A stretch of DNA of 7,942 bases, from NCBI GenBank assembly GCA_019347795.1, contig JAHWKS010000206.1:1-7942 (forward strand). The letters run 5' to 3'. Position 1 is the stretch's first letter, and the number at the start of each line of letters is the position of its first letter. The DNA is from Planctomycetota bacterium. Lineage in GTDB: Bacteria; Planctomycetota; Planctomycetia; Pirellulales; Pirellulaceae. A program made the translations under genes and the position numbers. The notes below the pieces were generated by a model. It worked only from the letters and a program-made list of their open reading frames with translations, did no database searches and was not told the DNA's origin. This document shows positions 1 through 6,302 of the stretch, piece after piece.

Positions 1-155
1 CCCACGACGGCGTTCTCGAAGCCGGGGATGATCTGCCGCTCGCCGAGCTGGAACTGGAGCGGTTGACGCTCGCGTGAGGAGTCGAACACCGAGCCGTCGG
101 GCAGCTTGCCGGTGTAGTGGACGGCAACTGTGTCGCCAGGTTTCGCTTGGGACAT
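1..155 (-). CDS. FKBP-type peptidyl-prolyl cis-trans isomerase, N-terminal part (runs off the left edge)
   Basis: Only the first 51 residues lie in the window; the 3' end is cut by the edge. The translation begins [18 protein letters not shown] and continues with DGSVFDSS and then [16 protein letters not shown]. These are the conserved N-terminal FKBP blocks: the V-x-V-H-Y-T-G strand, the DG-x-x-FDSS turn, and the IIPGFE active-site edge. The family catalyses cis-trans isomerisation of X-Pro bonds and assists folding. No signal peptide precedes the domain, so a cytoplasmic protein is likely. It could be a short single-domain FKBP or a SlyD-like protein with an insert-in-flap domain; the missing part would decide. 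The ATG at 155 is preceded by a purine-rich GAGGGAGAG about 5 bases upstream, a good ribosome binding site. No other in-frame start fits the family better. Confidence 0.9.
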   Translation of the reverse strand, partial: MSQAKPGDTVAVHYTGKLPDGSVFDSSRERQPLQFQLGERQIIPGFENAVV

Positions 156-300
156 CAAATCTCTCCCTCGTTCAAGAACCGAATACGACGAAGCGCAACC
201 ACACACTCCGCTTCTAATAGTCTACCCCTTGGGCGCGGCGAGTGAACCCCGGAAACTTTCTCACGCCGCCGCACACCGCTGCCGCCGCTGTTGGACGTGC

Positions 301-405
301 CTAGGGAATGCCCAACTCGTTCTGCACCACCAGCGCGGGACGCACCCCAGCGGCGGGACTGACGAAGCGAAAATCCACGATCACCACGTCACCGCGGTGG
401 ATCAT
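301..405 (-). pseudogene. Truncated MazF/PemK-type toxin (34 codons)
   Basis: A short reading frame starts with ATG at 405, inside the last codons of the antitoxin-like gene (17-base overlap), and ends at a TAG at 301-303. It begins MIHRGDVVIVDFRFVSPA and continues GVRPALVVQNELGIP. This matches the start of MazF/PemK-family toxins, which typically read RGDVV-x-VDFP followed by K-x-RPALVVQN. Family members are usually about 105-120 residues, so roughly two thirds is missing, including the later strands that complete the RNase fold. The 145 bases after the stop show no convincing MazF sequence in any minus-strand frame. It is therefore most likely a decayed gene with no mRNA-cleaving activity. 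A sequencing error alone seems unlikely to explain it, because no clear continuation is visible. The family match is strong; the pseudogene status is inferred. Confidence 0.72.
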
Positions 406-631
406 TCAGATACTCCAGGTACTGATCAGGGTTTTCGTCGTCGTCATCTAAGATGCTCAAGATCATCGGGTACAACTCCCGCGGATCCATCTTGCTGTCG
501 TCGTACTCGATCAGCTCCATCACGCGGTTGTACTTCTCCTGCCGCACCACGACGCAAGGCAAACCGTCAATCGTGACGGGCACGGGAAGCCCCTTCTCGA
601 GATCGTGCTTCTGTTCTGAAGATAAGTTCAT
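389..631 (-). CDS. Antitoxin-like small protein upstream of a MazF-type toxin remnant
   Basis: This gene encodes an 80-residue acidic protein starting MNLSSEQKHDLEKGLPVPVT. The core has a VTIDGLPCVVVRQEKYNRVMEL segment (residues 18-39), then YDDS and a very acidic C-terminal tail (DDDDENPD). The pattern of a beta-strand pair, V-V-x-R-x-x-x-Y-x-x-V and a YDDS motif is familiar from small antitoxin-like proteins encoded before MazF/PemK toxins, especially in planctomycetes and cyanobacteria. I recognise the type rather than a named family. The gene overlaps the toxin remnant by 17 bases, the usual arrangement of such pairs. I chose the ATG at 631 because GGAGG sits 9 bases upstream. The in-frame ATG at 640 (three residues longer) abuts that same GGAGG and is therefore less likely. 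Since the toxin is broken, this may be an orphan antitoxin. Confidence 0.7.
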   Translation of the reverse strand: MNLSSEQKHDLEKGLPVPVTIDGLPCVVVRQEKYNRVMELIEYDDSKMDPRELYPMILSILDDDDENPDQYLEYLNDPPR

Positions 632-657
632 GGTTCGCATCCTCCCCCCCGAGGCTT

Positions 658-686
658 ATTCTCTGCCGGAAAATTCGCATTGTCCA
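658..686 (-). promoter_or_regulatory. Candidate sigma-70-type promoter of the antitoxin gene
   Basis: On the minus strand TGGACA (681-686, five of six matches to TTGACA) is followed after exactly 17 bases by GAGAAT (658-663, four of six matches to TATAAT). The predicted start of transcription lies about 20 bases before the ATG at 631, which leaves room for the GGAGG ribosome binding site. This was found by eye only; planctomycete promoters are poorly defined and chance matches are common. Confidence 0.35.
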
Positions 687-709
687 GTGGAAACGGCGTC
701 CAGCGTCAG

Positions 710-729
710 GGCGGTCGATTTCGACCGTC
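710..729 (-). terminator. Stem-loop just after apt, possible terminator
   Basis: The sequence folds into an 8-bp stem (710-717 with 722-729, one G-U pair) around a 4-base loop, and begins 11 bases beyond the apt stop codon. No T-run follows on the minus strand, so if it ends transcription it is not a classical intrinsic terminator. It also separates apt from the antitoxin promoter region. Confidence 0.35.
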
Positions 730-740
730 AAGAGGGGCCG

Positions 741-1271
741 TCAGTACTGAATCAAACTCACCGCTTCGCGGGGGGCGATCTTTTCGCGGCCTTTCAGGTC
801 GATCAGCTCGATCAGGAAGGCGCACGCGGCGACGTTGGCGCCGCAGTTCTCGACAAGGCGGCAGCAGGCGTCCACCGTGCCGCCGGTGGCCAGGAGGTCG
901 TCCACCACCAGCACGTTCTGGTCCTTCAGCACCGCGTCCGTGTGCATCTCCAGCGTATCTTTGCCGTACTCCAGCTCGTAATGGAAGGCGTGCGTGTCGA
1001 AGGGGAGCTTGCCCGGCTTGCGGATCGGCGTGAAGCTGCAGCTTAGCTCCAGCGCCAGCGGCGCGGCGAAGATGAAGCCGCGGGCCTCGGCCGCCACCAC
1101 GTTGTCGATTCCCCGCGTGCGGAACGGGGACGCCAACTGTGCGATCGCCTCGCGGAAGGCGGCGGGGTTGGCCAACAGCGGCGTGATGTCGCGAAAAAGG
1201 ATGCCCGGCTTTGGAAAGTCGGGAATGTTGCGAATAAACTGTCTCAGGTCGAGGTGGGCGAGCTCGGCCAT
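741..1271 (-). CDS. apt: Adenine phosphoribosyltransferase
   Basis: This gene encodes 176 residues, the normal length for Apt. The enzyme is cytosolic and condenses adenine with PRPP to give AMP and pyrophosphate (purine salvage). All family blocks are visible: [18 protein letters not shown] at 16-33, the AEARGF base-binding segment at 61-66, RKPGKLP at 84-90, [10 protein letters not shown] at 101-110 on the flexible loop side, and the PRPP-binding signature [13 protein letters not shown] at 120-132 with its paired aspartates. The N-terminus is intact; the ATG at 1271 has AAGGA about 7 bases upstream. The gene is transcribed away from the polyphosphate kinase gene, with 128 bases between the two starts. 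On the minus strand a TATATT hexamer at 1313-1318 could be a -10 element, but I see no good -35. A stem-loop follows the stop. Nothing is missing or odd. Confidence 0.96.
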   Translation of the reverse strand: MAELAHLDLRQFIRNIPDFPKPGILFRDITPLLANPAAFREAIAQLASPFRTRGIDNVVAAEARGFIFAAPLALELSCSFTPIRKPGKLPFDTHAFHYELEYGKDTLEMHTDAVLKDQNVLVVDDLLATGGTVDACCRLVENCGANVAACAFLIELIDLKGREKIAPREAVSLIQY

Positions 1272-1399
1272 GCTGCGGTCCTTGGGCGAAGGGAATCTAC
1301 CGGCAAACGACGAATATAACGTCCGCCGCGGCAGACCGGAAAGCGCCCTCCTTCGCTTGTCATCCGCCGCGAACCGGATCCTCCTTTGAATTGACTCCG

Positions 1400-2203
1400 A
1401 TGTCCGATCCTCATTTGCTCAAGCCCGGCCAGGTCGTTCGCCTGAGCGATCTCTCCACCCGCGGCAAGGATTTTCATGACGACCGCGACAAGGCGGAAGC
1501 GGAATTCTTCACCCTTCGCGATGAGCTGGTGATGTGGCAACGCCGCTTGTACGCCGAAGGGGGGCGGAAGCTCCTCGTGGTGCTGCAGGCCACCGACACC
1601 GGCGGCAAGGATGGGGCGATCCGGCACGTCTTTCGCGGCGTCAATCCGCAGGGGGTCGAGGTGACGTCGTTCAAGGCGCCGACGCGGAACGAACTGGATC
1701 ACGACTTCCTGTGGCGCGTTCACGCAAACGTTCCCGCCGCGGGCATGATCGGCGTGTTCAACCGCTCACACTACGAGGACGTGCTCGTAGTGCGGGTCGA
1801 TCGGCTGGCGCCCGACGAAGTGTGGCGGGCGCGCTACGAGCACATCAATCGTTTCGAAAAGCTGCTCGACGATACGGGGACGACCATCGTCAAATTTTTT
1901 CTGCACATCTCTCGCAAAGAGCAAAAGAAGCGGCTTCAAAAGCGGATCGACAACCCCGACAAGAATTGGAAGTTCTCGCATGAGGACCTGCAAAAGCGGA
2001 AGCAGTGGGACGAATATCAGGAGGCTTATGAGGAGATGCTCAGCCGCTGCGGCGCCGAGCGGGCGCTGTGGCGGGTGATCCCGGCCGATCAGAAGTGGTA
2101 CCGCAACCTCGCCGTCTGCCGCACGCTCGTGGAAACCCTCCGGGAGATGAACCCGCAGTTCCCGAAGCCGATCGAGGAGCTGTCGGAGGTGAAGATCGAG
2201 TAG
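1400..2203 (+). CDS. ppk2: Polyphosphate kinase 2 family protein, class III-like (polyP:AMP/ADP phosphotransferase)
   Basis: The product is 267 residues from the ATG at 1400. An in-frame TTG at 1391 would add three residues and is less likely; neither start has a clear Shine-Dalgarno sequence. PPK2 enzymes move phosphate between polyphosphate and nucleotides with a P-loop kinase fold. Visible parts are the Walker A segment [10 protein letters not shown] at 63-72, [19 protein letters not shown] at 74-92, the Walker B region [13 protein letters not shown] at 121-133, and the charged lid at about 171-204 ([17 protein letters not shown]). The HYEDVL wording, instead of the WYNRAGVE typical of class I enzymes, and the overall resemblance to the single-domain Meiothermus-type enzymes point to class III, which phosphorylates both AMP and ADP. 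That class call is from memory of family sequences. It is intact, cytosolic, and divergent from apt. Confidence 0.92.
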   Translation: MSDPHLLKPGQVVRLSDLSTRGKDFHDDRDKAEAEFFTLRDELVMWQRRLYAEGGRKLLVVLQATDTGGKDGAIRHVFRGVNPQGVEVTSFKAPTRNELDHDFLWRVHANVPAAGMIGVFNRSHYEDVLVVRVDRLAPDEVWRARYEHINRFEKLLDDTGTTIVKFFLHISRKEQKKRLQKRIDNPDKNWKFSHEDLQKRKQWDEYQEAYEEMLSRCGAERALWRVIPADQKWYRNLAVCRTLVETLREMNPQFPKPIEELSEVKIE

Positions 2204-2309
2204 CGATTAGGAGGGAAATAACGACTCGCCCGGCGCCGGCCATGGCCTAGAGTTGCGGTGGCGGACAACTCACAACTTCTGGACATGTTCTTCACAGGGA
2301 GAGGCGCCG

Positions 2310-3200
2310 ATGGCGGGAGTTTCGGAAGAGACAGTGCGGATTTCGCCTCCGGCGATTGCGGAGGATCGCAACCTGGAGCGGGTGGAGCGGTCGCTCGATG
2401 AGCTGGAGCAACTGACCGAGCAGGCGACGCGGGACGAGCAGTGCGCCCCACCGCGGCCGGACTATCCGCTCCCAGCGGGTTTTCTGCTTTCCGTGGTGAT
2501 TCCGGTCTTCAACGAAGAAGCGACGATCGAACACGTGATCGCGCGGCTCCAGGCGCTCCCCTTGCCGCTGGAGCTGGTCATCGTGGACGACCACAGCACC
2601 GACGGCACGCGCGGAATTCTCCGCCGTTACGAGGACGAGGCCGACATGCGGATCATCTACAAGCCGCAGAATGAAGGCAAAGGCGCGGCGCTGCGAACCG
2701 GGTTTGCGAAGGCTCGCGGCGACGTGATCGTGGTGCAGGACGCCGACCTGGAGTACGACCCGCGCGACCTGGTGCGTCTGATCCGGCCGATCGTGGAAGG
2801 CCGGGCCGAGGTTGCCTACGGCTCGCGGTATCGGGACGATCGCAACGAAGACGCCGAGTTCCGCCGCCGCCGGCAGCGCGACTCTTCGCTGCTGCATCGC
2901 TTGGGAAACGCCGCCCTCACGTGCGCCTCGAACTGCTTCACCGGGCTTCGCCTGACTGACATGGAAACCTGCTACAAAGCTTTCCGCCGCGACGCGATCC
3001 AACGGATCGAGCTGCAGCAGGACCGCTTCGGCATCGAGCCGGAGATCACCGCCAAGATCGCCCGCCGCGGCCATCGGGTGTGCGAGGTCCCCATCTCCTA
3101 CCAGCCCCGCAGCTACGCCGAAGGCAAAAAGATCCGCCTCCGCGACGCCTGGCAAGCCCTCGCCTGCATCGTCCGCTACGGCGTGTGGGAGCGGAGCTGA
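2310..3200 (+). CDS. Family 2 glycosyltransferase (polyprenyl-phosphate sugar transferase-like, no membrane anchor)
   Basis: The product has 296 residues from the ATG at 2310, which has GGGAGAGG 6 bases upstream; an in-frame start at 2253 has no such signal. The first 55 residues are a charged extension without a known domain. The GT-A fold follows: SVVIPVFNEEATI at 61-73, IVDDHSTDGT at 91-100, NEGKGAALRTGF at 121-132, and QDADLEYDP at 143-151 carrying the metal-binding DAD. The acceptor side shows LTDMETCYKAFRR at 215-227, GIEPEITAKIARRG at 241-254 and EVPISYQPRSYAEGKKI at 259-275. These resemble dolichyl/undecaprenyl-phosphate mannosyl- or glucosyltransferases (DPM1 type). No transmembrane helix follows the catalytic domain, so it is probably soluble or peripheral. 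The sugar and the acceptor cannot be read from the sequence. It stands alone, convergent with the next gene. Confidence 0.88.
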   Translation: MAGVSEETVRISPPAIAEDRNLERVERSLDELEQLTEQATRDEQCAPPRPDYPLPAGFLLSVVIPVFNEEATIEHVIARLQALPLPLELVIVDDHSTDGTRGILRRYEDEADMRIIYKPQNEGKGAALRTGFAKARGDVIVVQDADLEYDPRDLVRLIRPIVEGRAEVAYGSRYRDDRNEDAEFRRRRQRDSSLLHRLGNAALTCASNCFTGLRLTDMETCYKAFRRDAIQRIELQQDRFGIEPEITAKIARRGHRVCEVPISYQPRSYAEGKKIRLRDAWQALACIVRYGVWERS

Positions 3201-3213
3201 TCGAACGGGTGGG

Positions 3214-3236
3214 GCGCCGCCGACCGCCTACGGCGC
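3214..3236. terminator. Weak stem-loop between convergent genes
   Basis: GCGCCG (3214-3219) pairs with CGGCGC (3231-3236) around an 11-base loop, and the stem can be extended past one mismatch by two pairs. It lies in the 74-base gap between two converging genes, where a bidirectional terminator would be expected. There is no T-run on either side. In DNA this GC-rich the hairpin could be chance. Confidence 0.25.
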
Positions 3237-3274
3237 GCCGACGCCTGGCAAGGCAATCGCGCTGATTTGCGGTC

Positions 3275-5026
3275 TCAGGCGCCGGCGATGCGTTTGACGT
3301 CTCCCGTTTGTTCATCCACTAAATAGAACACGCCGCGGCGGAGCACCTCCACCTTTACGTCGCGGTAGCCGGGAATGGTGATCTGCACCTCGCGGCGGTC
3401 TTCGAGCGGCGAGTGGGCGTAAAGCAGCCACCGCCGCTGGGGCGCCTCGCCTTGCACCAGCGCCAGGCTGATAACCGGCAGCTTCGTCGAAAGGTCCCAC
3501 GGCCGGGGCGGATCGAGGTTCGTGTCGAGCGAATGCCAGCGGTCGATGTTCTGATATCGCTCGGGCACGTCGGTTCGGTAGGGATGTTCGCGGGCGGCGT
3601 TGACGATTAGTTCGCCGTGGCGCCAGAACTCGCGGAGCGGCGGATTCTCGTAAACGCGGTCCACCGCCTTTACGGTTTCCATCCAGTATGGCTTGACCGG
3701 GGCCAGCGGCGTGGCGTGGCCGCGAAACTCCCGCACCACCCGCGGCCGCACCAGCCACATGCCGTACTGCACCCAGCCGGCGGCCCGCTCCGGCGGATAG
3801 TCCTGTCCGTCGGCCATGTACTGCAGGGCCTTCGACTTCTTGACGTGCTCGGGCGACAGCCGGCGTCGCTCCGCCTCCGACAGAGGCGAGGACGACCGCG
3901 CCGCCAGCTTGGACGACTCTTCGACGCCCAGCCCCTCCATCCAATGCTTAACCTCGTTCCCGTCCCACGTGGACATCTCGAACCAGAAGTCCGGGTTTGC
4001 CGCCCACGCCTCTTCCAGCATGAAGACCCAGTTCATCGAAGCGACCTGCGTCGAGAAGACCTGATCGTCCCGCTTGTCGTGCCAGTGATCCGTGTAATAG
4101 GAAGGACTGCCGCCGTCCCAGTAGCGCCAGTCGGGGCTGGTCCAGCGCTCGCACGCCAGCGAGTAGACCTTCCAGCCGTCCCAGCGCCCCAGATGCGCGG
4201 GACCGAAGGCATCGTAGCCGATGAAGCGGACGTTCTTCTTCCAGGCGTCGCTGGTCAGCGCGGCGCGCATGGCGTCGAACATCACCGGATACCGCTCCGC
4301 CCAGCCCTCGCCGACCACTTGCCGCTTGAATTCATCTGATCGGCCTTCGCCGTATTTCTCCAGGTAGCGCAGAGACTGCTCTTCCAGCGGACCGTGCTTC
4401 GCCCAGCGAAGGTCCGGCGGCTCGTTGTTGGAAACCCACAGCACCCGCGGCGGGTTTGGATACAATTCCTGCACCTTCCGCATGGCGGGCGTGGCGACGT
4501 ACTCCTGGGCCGGATCCTTCCACGGCGCCAGCGGCCCGAACGGACTAAGCTTGCGAGTGCGCGAGCCGTCCGGCGCGATCACGCCCGCCCAATTCGACAA
4601 CGGCCCTTGCTGATACGCCTTCCCCACCAGCATCGCGTTCCACTGTGTCCCGCGAAACGAGACGGGCAGATCAAGCTCGCGGAAGTACCGCAGCAGCCGG
4701 CCGTAGTACTCGTCGAATCGCTCGCTCTCCGGATCCCCCTGAGGCCAACTCATCCAGGGAAGCACGTGATGGCCGGCCTGGATCAGGCCGATCTGATGAT
4801 CCGGCTCGAACGATCCCGGCACGGTCCCCACGTTCCAATGGCTCGCCAGCGGCAAAGGCCTTCCTTCCGGCCCCCGCGGCGGCAACAACGCCTCTCGACG
4901 AATCTCCTCCGCCGCCCGCCGCGCCGCGGCCGTGGGTTGGTCCTGGGCCGCGGCGATATCGGCGAGAGAAGCGAATCCCGCAGTCAGTAGCAAACTCAGC
5001 CAAACGGCAAAGCGACAAGGCATCAT
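3275..5026 (-). CDS. Secreted protein of unknown family, glycoside hydrolase-like (possible TIM barrel)
   Basis: The product has 583 residues from the ATG at 5026, which has GGAGG 5 bases upstream; an adjacent ATG at 5023 would serve equally well. A signal peptide is clear: Arg5, a hydrophobic stretch at 7-21, and an AAA-Q cleavage site after residue 27. I do not recognise the family. The body is rich in Trp and Tyr, as in carbohydrate-active enzymes. Two segments resemble catalytic sites of clan GH-A barrels: VLWVSNNEPPDLRW at 195-208 (Glu202, like the acid/base in an NEP motif) and DFWFEMSTWDGNE at 346-358 (Glu350 as possible nucleophile). A beta-rich C-terminal part at about 515-583 (YAHSPLEDRREVQITIPGY) looks like an accessory sandwich domain. 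A role in polysaccharide breakdown at the cell envelope or outside is inference; no substrate can be named. Confidence 0.72.
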   Translation of the reverse strand: MMPCRFAVWLSLLLTAGFASLADIAAAQDQPTAAARRAAEEIRREALLPPRGPEGRPLPLASHWNVGTVPGSFEPDHQIGLIQAGHHVLPWMSWPQGDPESERFDEYYGRLLRYFRELDLPVSFRGTQWNAMLVGKAYQQGPLSNWAGVIAPDGSRTRKLSPFGPLAPWKDPAQEYVATPAMRKVQELYPNPPRVLWVSNNEPPDLRWAKHGPLEEQSLRYLEKYGEGRSDEFKRQVVGEGWAERYPVMFDAMRAALTSDAWKKNVRFIGYDAFGPAHLGRWDGWKVYSLACERWTSPDWRYWDGGSPSYYTDHWHDKRDDQVFSTQVASMNWVFMLEEAWAANPDFWFEMSTWDGNEVKHWMEGLGVEESSKLAARSSSPLSEAERRRLSPEHVKKSKALQYMADGQDYPPERAAGWVQYGMWLVRPRVVREFRGHATPLAPVKPYWMETVKAVDRVYENPPLREFWRHGELIVNAAREHPYRTDVPERYQNIDRWHSLDTNLDPPRPWDLSTKLPVISLALVQGEAPQRRWLLYAHSPLEDRREVQITIPGYRDVKVEVLRRGVFYLVDEQTGDVKRIAGA

Positions 5027-5058
5027 AGCGGCCTCCAAAAAAGTAACTTTTGCCCGCC

Positions 5059-5089
5059 ATTCTACCATCGCGAATCCGCGACGTGTCGC
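5059..5089 (-). promoter_or_regulatory. Candidate promoter of the secreted-protein gene
   Basis: On the minus strand TAGAAT (5059-5064, five of six matches to TATAAT) lies about 33 bases before the ATG at 5026 and upstream of its GGAGG. A weak -35-like GCGACA (5084-5089) sits 19 bases further up, longer than the ideal spacing. The spacer contains a small inverted repeat, TCGCG-AATC-CGCGA (5068-5081), that could be an operator or chance. Judged by eye only. Confidence 0.28.
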
Positions 5090-5120
5090 CGTCTACGCCG
5101 GACGGGCCGACGGCCGCGAA

Positions 5121-5150
5121 TTGACAGGCGTCCTTCGCCGGCGTCAAAAT
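5121..5150 (+). promoter_or_regulatory. Candidate sigma-70-type promoter for the Uma2 remnant and methyltransferase
   Basis: A perfect TTGACA at 5121-5126 is followed after 18 bases by CAAAAT (5145-5150, four of six matches to TATAAT). Transcription would start near 5157, about 27 bases before the ATG at 5184. It faces away from the candidate promoter of the divergent secreted-protein gene. The -35 is convincing, the -10 only moderate. Confidence 0.4.
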
Positions 5151-5183
5151 GATCGTCTCAGCCAAAACGCCCTTTCGTTCGCC

Positions 5184-5330
5184 ATGTGTATCGTCGCGCA
5201 TCCGCTTGATGATTTTTCCCTTCCGCCGTTTCGTGTGCGGCGGTTCACCGTTGCGGAGTACCGGCGGCTCGGGGAGTCGGGCGTGCTGGGCGAGCAGGAT
5301 CGGGTGGAACTGCTCGAGTTGCCGCCATGA
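5184..5330 (+). pseudogene. N-terminal remnant of a Uma2-family nuclease-like protein
   Basis: This 48-codon frame starts MCIVAHPLDDFSLPPF and continues VRRFTVAEYRRLGESGVL and GEQDRVELLE, then stops after LPP. It matches the start of Uma2 (DUF820) proteins, which usually open with RFTVDEYHRM, a gap, and LTEDDRVELLEG. Full-length members have about 185-200 residues with a PD-(D/E)XK-type nuclease fold whose catalytic residues lie downstream; all of that is absent. The break falls exactly after VELLE, where the methyltransferase gene begins. The TGA stop shares an ATGA with the methyltransferase start. The remnant may now act as a translated leader for that gene. Uma2 genes occur in many copies in planctomycetes and cyanobacteria, so a broken copy fits such a genome. 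No Shine-Dalgarno sequence precedes the ATG. Confidence 0.72.
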
Positions 5331-6139
5331 GCGACGAGTCTTCGCCTCTGGCCCAGGATCACAATCGCCGGGCGTGGGATGGATTGGTGCGGCAGCGCCA
5401 GCGGTTCACCACGCCCGCCCGCGATGAGGATTTCCGCAACCCGCTCCAAACGCTCGACGGCTTGGGATGGCTGGGCGGCGACGTGCAGGGACGGCGACTC
5501 TTGTGTCTGGCGGCCGGCGGCGGAAGGCAGGGACCGCTCTATGCCGCGGCCGGCGCCGTGGTCACGGTTGTGGACATCAGCCCGGCGATGCTGGAGCTGG
5601 ATCGGCAGGTGGCGGCGGAACGGAGGCTGCAACTGCGGACGGTGGCGGCGTCCATGGACGATCTCTCGATGTTCGAGGCGGCGGAGTTCGACATCGTGGT
5701 GCATCCGGTGAGCACCTGCTACGTGCCGGAAGTGGAGCCGGTCTATCGGCAGGTGGCGAGGGTCACTCGACCCGGCGGCCTGTACATCAGCCAGCACAAG
5801 CAGCCGGCGAGTCTCCAGGCGAGCGTGCAGCCGTCGGCCTCGGGATACGAGCTGAGCGAGCCGTATTATCGGCGCGGGCCGTTGCCGCCGATTTCGGGAA
5901 GCCCGCATCGCGAAGAAGGGACGCTGGAGTATCTGCACCGCTGGGAGCAGTTGATCGGCGGCTTGTGCCGGGCGGGCTTCGTCGTAGAGGATCTGATCGA
6001 GCCGCTGCACGCGGAAGCGCGGGCCGAGCGCGGCTCGTTCGCTCATCGCAGCTCGTTCGCGGCGCCGTACGTGCGAATCCTGGCGCGGCGGACGGGAGAC
6101 GCGGCGGCGACGATCGAACGAAAGCTATGGTCCCCCTGA
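5327..6139 (+). CDS. Class I SAM-dependent methyltransferase, substrate unknown
   Basis: The product has 270 residues with a Rossmann-type methyltransferase core of the Methyltransf_11 kind. SAM-binding motif I is LLCLAAGGGRQGPLYAAAGA at 58-77. The acidic residue that binds the ribose hydroxyls is Asp83 in VTVVDIS. The motif II region is EFDIVVHPVSTCYVP at 120-134, and VARVTRPGGLYIS at 143-155 is the usual post-motif strand. Motif I reads AAGGGRQG in place of the common G-x-G-x-G, a variant seen in this group. A further 115 residues hold the substrate side, including EYLHRWEQLIGGLCRAGF at 201-218. The protein is cytosolic. The ATG overlaps the stop of the Uma2 remnant (ATGA) and has no ribosome binding site of its own, so translation may depend on coupling to that frame. 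It cannot be tied to any particular substrate. Confidence 0.85.
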   Translation: MSDESSPLAQDHNRRAWDGLVRQRQRFTTPARDEDFRNPLQTLDGLGWLGGDVQGRRLLCLAAGGGRQGPLYAAAGAVVTVVDISPAMLELDRQVAAERRLQLRTVAASMDDLSMFEAAEFDIVVHPVSTCYVPEVEPVYRQVARVTRPGGLYISQHKQPASLQASVQPSASGYELSEPYYRRGPLPPISGSPHREEGTLEYLHRWEQLIGGLCRAGFVVEDLIEPLHAEARAERGSFAHRSSFAAPYVRILARRTGDAAATIERKLWSP

Positions 6140-6162
6140 CGCGCCCGAGCCGCGGCGCGTCG
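6137..6162 (+). terminator. Stem-loop at the methyltransferase stop codon
   Basis: A perfect 8-bp stem, GACGCGCC (6138-6145) with GGCGCGTC (6154-6161), encloses an 8-base loop; an outer T-G pair takes in the stop codon. Its position right at the gene's end suggests transcription termination or mRNA 3' protection. No T-run follows, so classical intrinsic termination is doubtful. Confidence 0.4.
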
Positions 6163-6220
6163 ACGGGGCGGACCGGAAGAGCGTATTCTCCTGGATGTTG
6201 GGCGGTAAGTCGTCGTCCGA

Positions 6221-6261
6221 CCCTGACTCTGACTCCTGACTCCTGACCCCTGACCCCTGAC
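6221..6261. repeat. Heptanucleotide tandem repeat array (YCCTGAC, about six units)
   Basis: Six head-to-tail units of TCCTGAC or CCCTGAC run through 6221-6261; the second unit lacks one C. The array lies between the convergent methyltransferase and purU-like genes and has no coding potential. The same unit recurs at 7886-7907, and in reverse orientation at 7824-7855, so it is a dispersed intergenic repeat type of this genome. Unit-length differences suggest growth and loss by slippage. Confidence 0.9.
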
Positions 6262-6302
6262 CGGCGCCGGCCTCGCCGTTCCCCCGACGACGCGCCCCGG
6301 CT

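Noticed and set aside
156..300. Continuation of the MazF-type toxin beyond its stop in another frame
   Set aside because: The minus-strand frames here give short Ala/Gly/Arg-rich stretches; a TSNS string in one frame is too short to count as MazF similarity.
1244..1723. Minus-strand frame upstream of apt, with a strong AAAGGAGG near 1380-1387
   Set aside because: The nearest ATG in that frame lies 16 bases from the GGAGG, and the frame is antisense to the PPK2 start and then runs out of frame into apt. The motif is probably chance.
2204..2309. Adjacent palindromes CCGGCGCCGG and GGCCATGGCC as a ppk2 terminator
   Set aside because: Neither has a loop or a following T-run, and such short GC palindromes are expected by chance in this base composition. 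I see no gene in this gap.
2292..3155. A 287-codon open frame antisense to the glycosyltransferase
   Set aside because: The plus strand holds unmistakable GT2 motifs; the antisense frame shows none and mirrors codon bias.
3617..4339. A 240-codon plus-strand frame inside the secreted-protein gene
   Set aside because: It is low-complexity Arg/Pro/His/Leu sequence, with no ribosome binding site or recognisable domain, and the minus strand has a better frame with a signal peptide.
5144..6046. A 300-codon open frame antisense to the methyltransferase
   Set aside because: The translation is rich in Arg, His and Gln with no domain, while the opposite strand carries clear SAM-binding motifs.
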